DNA of 64,000 bases from Streptomyces griseorubiginosus (lineage in GTDB: Bacteria > Actinomycetota > Actinomycetes > Streptomycetales > Streptomycetaceae), in the NCBI RefSeq assembly GCF_001514195.1, contig NZ_KQ948738.1, positions 87,207 through 151,206 of the forward strand. The letters run 5' to 3'. Within the stretch, counting starts at the first letter, position 1. Each line of letters begins with the position of its first letter. This document shows positions 26,038-34,789 of the stretch, in pieces. A program made the translations under genes and the position numbers. Below the pieces are notes generated by a model that saw nothing but the letters and a program-made list of their open reading frames with translations, did no database searches and was not told the origin of the DNA.

Positions 26038-27084
26038 GTGGTCGAGCGGGGAGGTTCCGGTGTCCCCGGTGGGCGGCGCAAGCAGCGGGTGTCCATGGCC
26101 GACGTCGCGAAGCTGGCGGGCGTCTCCTCGCAGACGGTCTCACGGGTCTCCAACGGTCACCCGGGAGTGATCAGTTCGACGCGCGAGCAGGTCCTGGCGG
26201 CGATGCGCGAGTTGGGATACAGACCCAACAGTGCCGCGCGGGCGCTGCGGTACGGCCAGTTCAACACCATCGGCGTGATCCTGTTCAGTCTGTCCTCGAC
26301 GGGCAACAGCCGCACCGTGGAGGCGATCGCCACGCACGCGGCGGCCGAGGGGTACGCGACCACTCTGATCCCCATCGACGTCCCGACCCAGGACAACGTG
26401 CTGGGCGCGTTCACCCGCATGGGCGAGCTGGCCGTGGACGCGGTCATCGTCATCATGGAGATCCATCTCCTCGACACCGGGACGGTCCAGCTGCCGCCCG
26501 GGGTGCATGTCGTCGTGGTGGACTCCGACGCGGGCGACCGCTACAGCGTGGTCGACACCGACCAGGCGGACGGGGCCAGGAAGGCCGTACGGCATCTGCT
26601 CGACCTGGGACACCGGACCGTGTGGCATGTGACGGGTCCGCAGGAGTCCTTCGCGGGGCAGCGGCGGGCGCAGGCGTGGCGGGCCGTGCTCGGGGAGGCG
26701 GGGCGGCCGGTGCCGCCCGCGCTGTACGGGGACTGGTCGGCGGCCTCCGGTTACGAGGCAGGGCTCGTGCTGCCCGAACCGCCGGACTGCACGGCCGTGT
26801 TCGCCGCCAACGACCAGATGGCGCTGGGGCTGTTGCGGGCGTTCCACGAGCGGGGGCTGTCTGTGCCGTACGACGTCAGCGTGGTGGGTTTCGACGACAT
26901 CCCCGACGCGGGGTTCTTCGTGCCACCGCTGACCACCGTCCACCAGGACTTCGCCGAGGTGGGCCACCGCTGCGTCCAGAAGGCCCTGGAGCAGATCCGC
27001 GCCCAGACCGAGGCACGCCCCGGCACGGACCTCGTGCCGACCACCCTGGTGGTGAGGGGCAGCACGGCACCGCCGTCGGTCTGA
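26038..27084 (+). CDS. LacI-family transcriptional regulator (probable GH5 repressor)
   Basis: A 348-aa regulator. The HTH and hinge lie at about residues 20-75 (SMADVAKLAGVSSQTVSRVSNGHPGV, ELGYRPNSAARALR) and the sugar-binding core follows (TIGVILFSLSSTGNSRTVEAI, VDTDQADGARKAVRHLLDLGHRT, CTAVFAANDQMALGLLRAF, VVGFDDIPDAGFFVPPLTTVHQDF). GTG 26038 has GAAGGAGG five bases upstream. It faces the GH5 gene with a perfect palindrome between them, so it is the probable cellulose/cello-oligosaccharide-type repressor of that gene; the inducer is unknown. Confidence 0.9.
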   Translation: MVERGGSGVPGGRRKQRVSMADVAKLAGVSSQTVSRVSNGHPGVISSTREQVLAAMRELGYRPNSAARALRYGQFNTIGVILFSLSSTGNSRTVEAIATHAAAEGYATTLIPIDVPTQDNVLGAFTRMGELAVDAVIVIMEIHLLDTGTVQLPPGVHVVVVDSDAGDRYSVVDTDQADGARKAVRHLLDLGHRTVWHVTGPQESFAGQRRAQAWRAVLGEAGRPVPPALYGDWSAASGYEAGLVLPEPPDCTAVFAANDQMALGLLRAFHERGLSVPYDVSVVGFDDIPDAGFFVPPLTTVHQDFAEVGHRCVQKALEQIRAQTEARPGTDLVPTTLVVRGSTAPPSV

Positions 27085-27112
27085 ACCGGGTACATCGAAA
27101 AGGGGGATTGCT

Positions 27113-27643
27113 GTGATCGTCTGGATCAACGGCGCGTTCGGCAGCGGCAAGAGCACGCTCGTGGAGGAACTGCGGCCGCGGTGGCCCGAGTCGCTGGTCT
27201 TCGACCCGGAGATGGTCGGCTATGTGCTGCGGGAGATCGTGGAGGTGCCGACCGGCGACTTCCAGGACCTCCGGCTGTGGCGACGGCAGGTAGCGCAGTT
27301 GGCCGTGGGCCTGGTCGAGGAGTACCGGCGGCCGCTGCTGGTGCCCATGACCCTGGTGAACCCGGGCTATCTGGACGAGATCTTCGGCGCGCTGAGGGAA
27401 GCCGGCCTCGACGTCCGTCACTTCTTCCTCAAGGTCGCTCCCGAGGTGCTGGAACGGCGGATCGACGGGCGGAGCTTCTTCCCCGACGATCCCGCGCGGG
27501 AGGAGCGGGTCCGCGCCTGGTGCAAGGAGCGGATCGAGGCCTGTTCCGCCGCCGTCGACACGCTGCCCGGTGACACCGTGTTCCTCGATGGAGAGGCGAG
27601 CCCAGGAGAGTTGGCCGGGCAGGTGCTCGCTCACCTCGGTTGA
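27113..27643 (+). CDS. TmrB-like P-loop nucleotide kinase
   Basis: A 176-aa cytosolic P-loop protein. It opens with VWINGAFGSGKST, the Walker A form found in TmrB-type proteins (tunicamycin resistance) and other small-molecule kinases. A Walker B-like segment (LLVPMTL) and a lid region rich in Arg (LERRIDGRSFFPDD, REERVRAWCKERI) follow. GTG 27113 follows AAAGGGGGA. It lies 28 bases after the LacI gene and may be cotranscribed. It could phosphorylate an antibiotic or nucleotide, but the substrate is not recognisable. Confidence 0.7.
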   Translation: MIVWINGAFGSGKSTLVEELRPRWPESLVFDPEMVGYVLREIVEVPTGDFQDLRLWRRQVAQLAVGLVEEYRRPLLVPMTLVNPGYLDEIFGALREAGLDVRHFFLKVAPEVLERRIDGRSFFPDDPAREERVRAWCKERIEACSAAVDTLPGDTVFLDGEASPGELAGQVLAHLG

Positions 27644-27676
27644 CCTTGACCCTGCGGGAACCCGCAGCCTCGGTGC

Positions 27677-29095
27677 ATGACGCGTGCGAAACGGATGCTG
27701 GTCGACGTGCGGCCGCTGCGGGTGGGCGAGTTCCGGCGGCTGTGGCTGGCCGGGATCGTGACCGGACTCGGAGCTCAACTCACCGCGGTCGTCGTGCCGT
27801 TGCAGATCTACGAGGTCTCCGGTTCGTCGGCCGACGTGGGGCTGGCCGGCCTCGTCGGACTCGTTCCGATGGCCGCGGCGGCGCTGTGGGGCGGGGCGCT
27901 CGCCGACCTGCGGGACAGACGGCGAGTGCTGCTGGTGACGACGATCGGCATCGGCGGCACGTCGTTGCTGCTGTGGGCGCAGGCGTGGGCGAACCTGCGG
28001 TCGGTCGGTGTGCTGTTCGTGCTGGTGGCTGTCCAACAGGCCCTGTTCGGCGCGAACTCCACGGTCGGCAGGGCCGTCACTCCCCGTCTGGTGCCACCCG
28101 AACTGCTCCCCGCCGCCAACGCGCTCCAGTCGACCGTCCTCCTGGCCGCCGGGATCGCCGGGCCGCTGCTCGCGGGCGGCCTGTTGCCGGTCGTCGGCAG
28201 CCGGACGCTGTACCTGGCGGACGCCATCGCCGTCTGCGCGACGGTGTGGGCCGTGTGGCGGCTGCCGGATCTGCCTCCGTACGACGGCGGAGAACGGCCG
28301 AAGGGAGCGGTACTGCGGCAGATCGGCGACGGCATACGGCTGGTGATGGACCGTCAGGTGCTTCTTCTGGTCTACGTCGCCGACTTCGCCGCACTGTCCC
28401 TCGGTCTGCCCACCGCGCTCTTCCCCCAGCTCGCCGCGGAGACCTTCCGTCCGTCGGACATCGGGGTGCTGTACGCCGCCGTGTCGGCCGGTGGTGTGCT
28501 GGCGGGGCTGTTCTCCGGGGCCTTCACACGGGTCGGCCGGCACGGTGTCGCGGTCGGGGTCTCGGTCGGCGTGTGGGGAGCGGCCGTCGCCGGGTTCGGG
28601 CTGTCCGGCACCCTGGTCCCGGCGGTGGCGTGGCTGGTGCTCGCCGGGGGCGCGCTCCTCGCGCTGGGGGTCTTCCGCAAGACCGTGCTCCAGACGGCCG
28701 TTCCGGACGGGATGCGGGGCCGGCTCCAGGGCATCGACACGGTGGTCGCCGTCGGTGGGCCGCGCGTGGGCAACCTCCTGCACGGCACGGTCGGCGCCGC
28801 CCTCGGCGTCCCGTGGACGGTCACGGGAGGCGGTGTCCTGACCGTCGCGGCGGCACTGCTGCTGCTCGTGCTCTTCCCTGGGTTCCGGCGTGCGGGCGGT
28901 CGCGGCGAAGCCCGCCGGGGTCCTCGCAGACCTCCTCACCGAAGTCGGCGAGGAGGTCCACATGGTGACGATGTCGCCCGCCTGGCTGCCGCACCGCGCG
29001 ATCCCGGTGCCGCCCGCCGCCTCCCGGTCGGTCGGGCCGGCGCCCTCAGACGTTCCGCCGGTACTGCCCGCCCACCTCGAAGAACGCCTCGGTGA
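27677..29095 (+). CDS. MFS exporter with read-through C-terminus
   Basis: A 472-aa major facilitator of the enterobactin-exporter-like (MFS_3) type: LRVGEFRRLWLAGIVTGLGAQLTAVVVPLQIY, GALADLRDRRRVL, GANSTVGRAVTPRLVPPELLPAANALQSTVL, AVPDGMRGRLQGID. Twelve helices end near residue 415 (LLLLVLFPGF). The last 55 residues are Arg/Pro-rich, not membrane-like, and run 50 bases into the 3' end of the convergent icmF gene, so an ancestral stop appears to have been lost. ATG 27677 has no clear ribosome binding site. Probable drug or siderophore efflux; substrate unknown. Confidence 0.8.
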   Translation: MTRAKRMLVDVRPLRVGEFRRLWLAGIVTGLGAQLTAVVVPLQIYEVSGSSADVGLAGLVGLVPMAAAALWGGALADLRDRRRVLLVTTIGIGGTSLLLWAQAWANLRSVGVLFVLVAVQQALFGANSTVGRAVTPRLVPPELLPAANALQSTVLLAAGIAGPLLAGGLLPVVGSRTLYLADAIAVCATVWAVWRLPDLPPYDGGERPKGAVLRQIGDGIRLVMDRQVLLLVYVADFAALSLGLPTALFPQLAAETFRPSDIGVLYAAVSAGGVLAGLFSGAFTRVGRHGVAVGVSVGVWGAAVAGFGLSGTLVPAVAWLVLAGGALLALGVFRKTVLQTAVPDGMRGRLQGIDTVVAVGGPRVGNLLHGTVGAALGVPWTVTGGGVLTVAAALLLLVLFPGFRRAGGRGEARRGPRRPPHRSRRGGPHGDDVARLAAAPRDPGAARRLPVGRAGALRRSAGTARPPRRTPR

Positions 29096-32000
29096 TCTGC
29101 TGGAGGGAGCAGACGCGGGTGGCGTCCATGAGGACCGCGAACACGTTCTCGCCGCGCACCGCCGCGTCCTTGAGGGCGGCCAGGGCGGCCTGGGCCTCGT
29201 CGTGGTGGCGGGCGTGGAAGTCCCGTACGCGCTCCAGCTGGGACTGCTTCTCCTCCTCGGTGGCGCGGGCCAGTTCGACCACGGCCGGCTCGGCGGTGTC
29301 GGCGTGTGGGTTGCGGAAGGTGTTGACGCCGATGAGGGGCAGCGTGCCGTCGTGCTTGCGCTGCTCGTAGAGCATGGACTCGTCCTGGATACGGCCGCGC
29401 TGGTAGCCGGTCTCCATCGCGCCGAGCACTCCGCCGCGCTCGTTGATCCGCTCGAACTCCTGGAGGACGGCCTCTTCGACCAGGTCGGTCAGCTCGTCGA
29501 TGATGAACGATCCCTGGAGGGGGTTCTCGTTCATCGCGAGGCCCCACTCCCGGTTGATGATCAGCTGGATGGCGAGGGCCCGGCGCACCGACTCCTCGGT
29601 GGGTGTGGTCACCGCCTCGTCGTAGGCGTTGGTGTGCAGGCTGTTGCAGTTGTCGTAGATGGCGATGAGCGCCTGGAGCGTGGTGCGGATGTCGTTGAAG
29701 TCCATCTCCTGGGCGTGCAGGGAGCGTCCGGAGGTCTGGACGTGGTACTTCAGCTTCTGGCTGCGCTCGCCCGCGCCGTACTTCTCCTTCATCGCCACCG
29801 CCCAGATGCGGCGGGCGACCCGGCCGAGGACCGAGTACTCGGGGTCCATGCCGTTGGAGAAGAAGAACGACAGGTTGGGCGCGAAGTCGTCGACCTTCAT
29901 CCCGCGGGCGAGGTAGGCCTCGACATAGGTGAAGCCGTTGGCGAGGGTGAAGGCGAGCTGGCTGATGGGGTTCGCGCCCGCTTCGGCGATGTGGTAGCCG
30001 GAGATGGACACCGAGTAGAAGTTGCGGACCTGCTGCCGGATGAACCACTCCTGGATGTCGGCCATCATCCGCAGGCTGAACTCGGTGGAGAACAGGCAGG
30101 TGTTCTGGCCCTGGTCCTCCTTGAGGATGTCGGCCTGCACGGTGCCGCGCACGTTCGCGAGCGCGTGCGCGCGCAGCCTGGCCGCCTCCTCCGGCGCGGG
30201 GTCGCGGCCCTCCTCGGCCCGGAACCGCTCGATCTGCTGGTCGATCGCGGTGTTGAGGAAGAACGCCAGGACGGCCGGGGCCGGGCCGTTGATCGTCATG
30301 GAGACGGAGGTCGTGGGCGCCACGAGGTCGAAGCCGTCGTAGAGCGCCTTCATGTCCTCCAGGGTGGCCACGGAGACCCCGGAGGTGCCGACCTTGCCGT
30401 AGATGTCGGGGCGTTCGTCGGGGTCGCGGCCGTAGAGGGTCACGGAGTCGAACGCGGTGGACAGGCGGGTCGCCGGCTGGCCCTCGGACAGGAGCTTGAA
30501 GCGGCGGTTGGTGCGGAAGGGGTCGCCCTCGCCCGCGAACATGCGGGCCGGGTCCTCGCCGTCGCGCTTGAAGGGGAACACCCCGGCCGTGAAGGGGAAT
30601 CGGCCGGGGAGGTTCTCGCTCCGCCAGAACCGTACGAGTTCGCCGTGGTCGGTGAAGCGGGGCAGGGCGACCCGGGGGATCTTGTTGCCGGACAGGGACT
30701 CACGGGTCAGCTTGGTGCGGATCTCCTTGTCACGGACCTTCACCACCTGCTCGTCGCCGGAGTAGGAGGCGATCACCGCGGGCCAGTGGTTGATCTGCTC
30801 CGTGATCTCGTACGGCAGCTGCCTGCGCGCCTCGGTCAGCAGGGACCGTACGTCCTCGGCGTCCAGGCCGGCGTCGGCGAGCTCGCCCTCGACGATCTCC
30901 AGCCGCTGCACCCGCCGTGCCCGCTCGGCCAGTTGGAGGGTCTCGGCGTGATAGCCCCGGACGGCGTCGGTGATCTCGGCGAGGTAGCGCACCCGGTCCG
31001 TGGGGACCACCTGGCGGATGCCGGAGGAGTGGCGTACGTCCACCGGGTCCAGCGCTCCCTCGGACAGCGGCAGGCCCCTGTCCGCCAGCGTGCCCCTGAG
31101 GTGCTGGTAGAGCGCGGTGACGCCGTCGTCGTTGAACGTGGCCGCGGAGGTGCCGTACACCGGCATGTCCTCGGGCCGCTGTCCGAACGCCTCGCGGTTG
31201 CGCACGAGTTGGCGTCCCACGTCCCGCAGGGCGTCCTTGGCGCCGCGCCGCTCGAACTTGTTGATGGCCACCACGTCGGCGAAGTCGAGCATGTCGATCT
31301 TCTCCAGCTGCGAGGCGGCCCCGAACTCCGGGGTCATCACGTACAGCGAGGCGTCCACGAACGGCACGATCGCGGCGTCGCCCTGGCCGATGCCCGGCGT
31401 CTCCACGACCACCAGGTCGAACCCGGCGGCCTTCACCACGTCGATCACGTCGGAGAGGTGCTCGGGCAGCTCACGGCTGCCGCGGGTGGCCAGGCTGCGG
31501 AAGAACACCCGCTCGCCGTCGAGGGAGTTCATCCGGATCCGGTCGCCGAGCAGGGCGCCACCGCCCCGGCGCCGGGTCGGGTCCACGGCGATCACGGCGA
31601 TGCGCAGGGCGTCCCGCTGGTCGACCCGGAACCGGCGCACCAGTTCGTCGGTCAGCGACGACTTGCCCGAGCCGCCGGTACCGGTGATGCCGAGCACCGG
31701 TACGCGCCGCCCGGCCGCGGCGGTCCGCAGTTCCGCGCGGAACTCCGCTGGCAGCTTGCCGAGTTCGGCGCCGGTGACGGCCCGGGCGATCGCGAACCGG
31801 TCGCCGGCCAGGACCGCGGAGAGGTCGGCCGGCTTGCCGTCCCAGAGGTCGAAGTCGCAGTCCCGTACGACGGTGTTGACCATCCCGGCCAGGCCCATCC
31901 GCTGGCCGTCCTCGGGCGAGAAGATCGTCACCCCGCCCTCGCGGAGCCGGGCGATCTCCTCGGGCACGATGACACCGCCCCCACCGCCCACCACCCGGAT

Positions 32001-32276
32001 GTGCTCCGCGCCCTGCTTGCGCAGCGAGGCGACCAGGTACTCGAAGTACTCGACGTGTCCGCCCTGGTAGGACGAGACCGCCACGCCGTGCGCGTCCTCC
32101 TCCAGTGCCGCGTCCACGACCTCCCGCACGGACCGGTTGTGGCCGAGGTGGATGACCTCGGCACCCTGCGACTGGAAGATCCGCCGCATGATGTTGATCG
32201 AGGCGTCGTGCCCGTCGAACAGCGCCGAGGCGGTGACCAGGCGGACGGGGTGGACGGGGCGGTGCAGATCGCTCAT
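29046..32276 (-). CDS. icmF: Fused isobutyryl-CoA mutase IcmF
   Basis: A 1076-aa B12-dependent enzyme that interconverts isobutyryl-CoA and n-butyryl-CoA. Order of parts: cobalamin-binding domain (about residues 10-140, with FDGHDASINIMRR, His23 as probable cobalt ligand, and SSYQGGHVEYF), MeaB-like G-protein chaperone domain (GITGTGGSGKSS at 197-208, VETPGIGQGD, INKFERR), and the large acyl-CoA mutase barrel (about 560-1060, with YGKVGTSGVSVATLEDMKALYDGFDL and LQTSGRSLHAQEMDFNDIRTTLQAL type segments). This fused order is diagnostic for IcmF. ATG 32276 follows GGGAAGG. A TAGGACGTCCTA palindrome lies upstream. Overlaps the MFS gene by 50 bases at the 3' end. Confidence 0.93.
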   Translation of the reverse strand: MSDLHRPVHPVRLVTASALFDGHDASINIMRRIFQSQGAEVIHLGHNRSVREVVDAALEEDAHGVAVSSYQGGHVEYFEYLVASLRKQGAEHIRVVGGGGGVIVPEEIARLREGGVTIFSPEDGQRMGLAGMVNTVVRDCDFDLWDGKPADLSAVLAGDRFAIARAVTGAELGKLPAEFRAELRTAAAGRRVPVLGITGTGGSGKSSLTDELVRRFRVDQRDALRIAVIAVDPTRRRGGGALLGDRIRMNSLDGERVFFRSLATRGSRELPEHLSDVIDVVKAAGFDLVVVETPGIGQGDAAIVPFVDASLYVMTPEFGAASQLEKIDMLDFADVVAINKFERRGAKDALRDVGRQLVRNREAFGQRPEDMPVYGTSAATFNDDGVTALYQHLRGTLADRGLPLSEGALDPVDVRHSSGIRQVVPTDRVRYLAEITDAVRGYHAETLQLAERARRVQRLEIVEGELADAGLDAEDVRSLLTEARRQLPYEITEQINHWPAVIASYSGDEQVVKVRDKEIRTKLTRESLSGNKIPRVALPRFTDHGELVRFWRSENLPGRFPFTAGVFPFKRDGEDPARMFAGEGDPFRTNRRFKLLSEGQPATRLSTAFDSVTLYGRDPDERPDIYGKVGTSGVSVATLEDMKALYDGFDLVAPTTSVSMTINGPAPAVLAFFLNTAIDQQIERFRAEEGRDPAPEEAARLRAHALANVRGTVQADILKEDQGQNTCLFSTEFSLRMMADIQEWFIRQQVRNFYSVSISGYHIAEAGANPISQLAFTLANGFTYVEAYLARGMKVDDFAPNLSFFFSNGMDPEYSVLGRVARRIWAVAMKEKYGAGERSQKLKYHVQTSGRSLHAQEMDFNDIRTTLQALIAIYDNCNSLHTNAYDEAVTTPTEESVRRALAIQLIINREWGLAMNENPLQGSFIIDELTDLVEEAVLQEFERINERGGVLGAMETGYQRGRIQDESMLYEQRKHDGTLPLIGVNTFRNPHADTAEPAVVELARATEEEKQSQLERVRDFHARHHDEAQAALAALKDAAVRGENVFAVLMDATRVCSLQQITEAFFEVGGQYRRNV

Positions 32277-32323
32277 GGCGAGGCCTTCCCAAGACACGAC
32301 GAAGAGCGGGGCTGAGAAAATAG

Positions 32324-32335
32324 TAGGACGTCCTA
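32324..32335. promoter_or_regulatory. TetR-type palindromic operator upstream of icmF
   Basis: TAGGACGTCCTA is a perfect 12-bp palindrome, extended to TAGTAGGACGTCCTAGTA with partial symmetry, 48 bases upstream of the icmF start and flanked by AT-rich sequence (GAAAATAG, AAATTATC) likely to be the promoter. Similar GGACGTCC boxes occur before acyl-CoA metabolism genes controlled by TetR proteins in actinobacteria. No TetR gene is adjacent. Confidence 0.55.
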
Positions 32336-32492
32336 GTAAATTATCAGGGGTCGGCGTGCTGAAGAACACACGCCTCGCCGTGGGACCGGGATCAGTGTCC
32401 GGACCCGACGTCCGCCGAGCGGGCGAGCGGGGGCCCGGAGCCGCCACCGGGGAACACCGGGCAGCCGCAGCCGCTACCAGTGCGCCTCCACG

Positions 32493-33407
32493 TCAGGGCT
32501 TCGCGCCCGTCGCGTCGCGCAGCAGCGGTACTTCGCCGGCCTCGGACAGCCGGGTGCGCAGCCGTGCCGCGTCCTGGCCGGGCGGCAGCCCGTACGCGCG
32601 TCGGTACTCGCGGTTGAACTGGGTGGCGCTGACGTAGCCGACGTCCTGGGCGACCTGGGCCGCCGTGCCCTCACCGGTGAGCAGCCGCCGTCGCGCTTCC
32701 TGGAGCCGCAGGTGCTTATGGAACCGCAGGGGGCTCATGCCGGTGGCCGCCTTGAAGTGCCGGTGCAGGGTCGCCGGGCTCATCCGGGCCACCTCGGCGA
32801 TCTCGTCGATGCCGAGCCGCTCGGTGCAGTGGTCGCGGATCCACCGGGCCGTCATACGGATCCGGGCGGCGGCGGAGTCGGCGAGCGACCAGTGGCGCAG
32901 TACGGGCCCGAGCGGGCTGCGCAGCAGGCGGTAGAGGATCTCGGTCTCGATGCGGGGCGCCAGGGGGCCGATGTCCTCCGGGGCGTCGAGGAGGCGGACC
33001 CAGCGGGTGACCGCGTCGACGAGCTCCGGTGCCATCGGCGCGGTGACCGCCGCCGCGGCGGGCTGTGGCGACGGCGGTCCGGTCGTCGCCAGCTCCAGCT
33101 GGAGGGCGGAGAGCGCCTGGTTGTCGAGCCGCATGACGGCGGCCCGGTAGGGCACCTCCTCGAAGGCGGCGGTGACCGGCAGGTCGAGGGTGAACAGCGC
33201 CATCGAGCCGGGCGGGGTGATCCAGCTGCGCTCGCCCGCCGCGGTGCGCTTGGCGCCGTCGGCGATGAAGCAGACCATGGGCTCGTACATCACCTCGATG
33301 GGCTCCATGATCTTGTCCACCGCGACCAGCGACAGTCGGGGCACAGCGGTCTGCGACCACGGCCCCACGCAGTGCCGCTCGACGACCCGTGCCAGTCCGT
33401 CCAGCAT
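32493..33407 (-). CDS. AraC-family transcriptional regulator
   Basis: A 304-aa regulator. The N-terminal about 170 residues form a cupin-like AraC effector domain (MEPIEVMYEPMVCFIADGAKRT, LPVTAAFEEVPYRAAVMRLD). The C-terminal about 110 form the double HTH (IDEIAEVARMSPATLHRHFKAATGMSPLRFHKHLRLQEARRRLL, VGYVSATQFNREYRRAYGLPP). ATG 33407 has AAGGG eight bases upstream. It is divergent from an aldo/keto reductase, and this AraC_N-type arrangement commonly reflects regulation of that neighbour. Confidence 0.9.
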   Translation of the reverse strand: MLDGLARVVERHCVGPWSQTAVPRLSLVAVDKIMEPIEVMYEPMVCFIADGAKRTAAGERSWITPPGSMALFTLDLPVTAAFEEVPYRAAVMRLDNQALSALQLELATTGPPSPQPAAAAVTAPMAPELVDAVTRWVRLLDAPEDIGPLAPRIETEILYRLLRSPLGPVLRHWSLADSAAARIRMTARWIRDHCTERLGIDEIAEVARMSPATLHRHFKAATGMSPLRFHKHLRLQEARRRLLTGEGTAAQVAQDVGYVSATQFNREYRRAYGLPPGQDAARLRTRLSEAGEVPLLRDATGAKP

Positions 33408-33460
33408 GAGAGGGACCCTTCGCCTGAGAGGATCAGGCAATCCTATGCGATCAGCGCCCC

Positions 33461-33489
33461 ATGACGTCCGGGCACCGTGTTCCTAGCGT
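33461..33489 (+). promoter_or_regulatory. Promoter for a leaderless aldo/keto reductase mRNA
   Basis: ATGACG at 33461-33466 (-35) is separated by 17 bases from TAGCGT at 33484-33489 (-10). The ATG of the reductase follows six bases after the -10, so transcription would begin at the start codon. An inverted repeat GCCTGA-N5-TCAGGC at 33422-33438 lies upstream and could be a regulator site. Confidence 0.5.
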
Positions 33490-33495
33490 GGAGCC

Positions 33496-34500
33496 ATGAC
33501 TCAGCACCAGAGGAACCTCCCGCTCCGCAGGCTCGGCACCCAGGGTCTGGAGGTCGGCGCCGTCGGCCTCGGCACGATGGGCATGACGATGGCCTACGGC
33601 ACCGCGGACGAGCAGGGCAGCATCGCCACCCTCCGCCGCGCCCACGAACTCGGCGTCACCCTCTTCGACACCGCCGAGCTGTACGGCATGGGCACCGGCA
33701 GCAACGAGCAGCTCCTCGGGCGGGCCCTCAAGGACGTCCGCGACGACGTCGTCCTCGCCACCAAGTTCGGCTTCGACCTGAGCGACCCGACGAAGCTCGG
33801 CGCTCTCGACAGCCGCCCCGAGCACATCCGCGAGGTCACCGAGAACAGCCTGCGCCACCTCGCCACCGACCACATCGACGTGCTCTACCAGCACCGGGTC
33901 GATCCGGCCGTGCCCATCGAGGAGGTGGCCGGCACCGTCGGCGAGCTGATCGCGGAAGGCAAGGTCCGCTATTTCGGTCTGAGCGAGGCGGGCCCCGACA
34001 TCCTCCGGCGCGCCCACGCCGTGCACCCGGTGTCCGTGCTCCAGACCGAGTACTCGGTGTTCGAGCGGGCCGTGGAGCAAGAAGTGCTGCCCGTCGTGCG
34101 CGAGCTGGGCATCGGCTTCGTGCCGTACTCGCCGCTGGGCCGCGGCTTCCTCACGGGGGCGGTGCGGCCGGCCGCCGAGTACCCGTCGGACGACATGCGC
34201 AGCTGGGACGAGCGCTGGCAGCCCGGCAACTACGAGAAGAACCTCGCCGCCGTGCGTGAGCTGACCGCCCTGGCGGAGTCCAAGGGCATCGCGGTCACCC
34301 AGCTGGCCCTCGCCTGGCTGCTGGCCCAGGGTGACGACATCGTGCCGATCCCGGGCACGCGCAGCGTCCGCCGTCTGGAGGAGAACGTCGCCTCCGCGTC
34401 CGTCGACCTCACGCCCGAGGACCTCGCCCGGGTCCAGGAGATCCTCCCGCACGGCTCGGCCGGCTCCCGCTACCCGCAGAGCATGATGCCGATCTGGTAA
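33496..34500 (+). CDS. Aldo/keto reductase
   Basis: A 334-aa NADPH-dependent reductase of carbonyl compounds with the TIM-barrel AKR pattern. The opening is LPLRRLGTQGLEVGAVGLGTMGM, catalytic Asp58 and Tyr63 fall in FDTAELYG, and the catalytic lysine sits in VLATKFGF. The LATDHIDVLYQHRVDP segment carries the His region. The NADPH-binding end is IPGTRSVRRLEENVAS. It is the only gene in its direction, divergent from the AraC regulator. The substrate is not predictable within this broad family. Confidence 0.9.
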   Translation: MTQHQRNLPLRRLGTQGLEVGAVGLGTMGMTMAYGTADEQGSIATLRRAHELGVTLFDTAELYGMGTGSNEQLLGRALKDVRDDVVLATKFGFDLSDPTKLGALDSRPEHIREVTENSLRHLATDHIDVLYQHRVDPAVPIEEVAGTVGELIAEGKVRYFGLSEAGPDILRRAHAVHPVSVLQTEYSVFERAVEQEVLPVVRELGIGFVPYSPLGRGFLTGAVRPAAEYPSDDMRSWDERWQPGNYEKNLAAVRELTALAESKGIAVTQLALAWLLAQGDDIVPIPGTRSVRRLEENVASASVDLTPEDLARVQEILPHGSAGSRYPQSMMPIW

Positions 34501-34504
34501 CGAC

Positions 34505-34588
34505 AGGCCCGTGCCGAGTACAGAAGGAGGGCGGGCAACCTGCTCTCCTGCTCGGCGAGTTGCCCCGCCATCCCCGGTAGGCACGGGC
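34505..34588 (+). other. Nested inverted repeats downstream of the aldo/keto reductase
   Basis: GCCCGTGCC (34507-34515) pairs with GGCACGGGC (34580-34588), and inside it GGCGGGCAAC pairs with GTTGCCCCGCC (about 34530-34569). The nested stems start seven bases after the reductase stop and precede the MMPL gene by 200 bases. It is most simply a terminator; a structured leader is the alternative. Confidence 0.35.
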
Positions 34589-34789
34589 TCGGCGGCCACG
34601 ACGACCCCGGCGGCCATAACTCGCGAGCGATCTTCGTTCGTGATCCCTACGATGAGGGCCGAGAAAAGAGCCCAAGACAACCATCCGGCCGCCCGAGGGG
34701 GGAATGCCCTGCGGGGCGGCCGGGGTCGCCGATGCCAGGGACCGCTCCCCGGGCTGCGGTGATCTTCCTGTCCAGGAGGACGCCCCCGC

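Noticed and set aside
28890..32315. 1141-aa open frame on the plus strand opposite icmF
   Set aside because: It is the antisense of a well-supported icmF gene; composition (Val/Gly/His-rich without motifs) is what GC3-rich antisense frames give.
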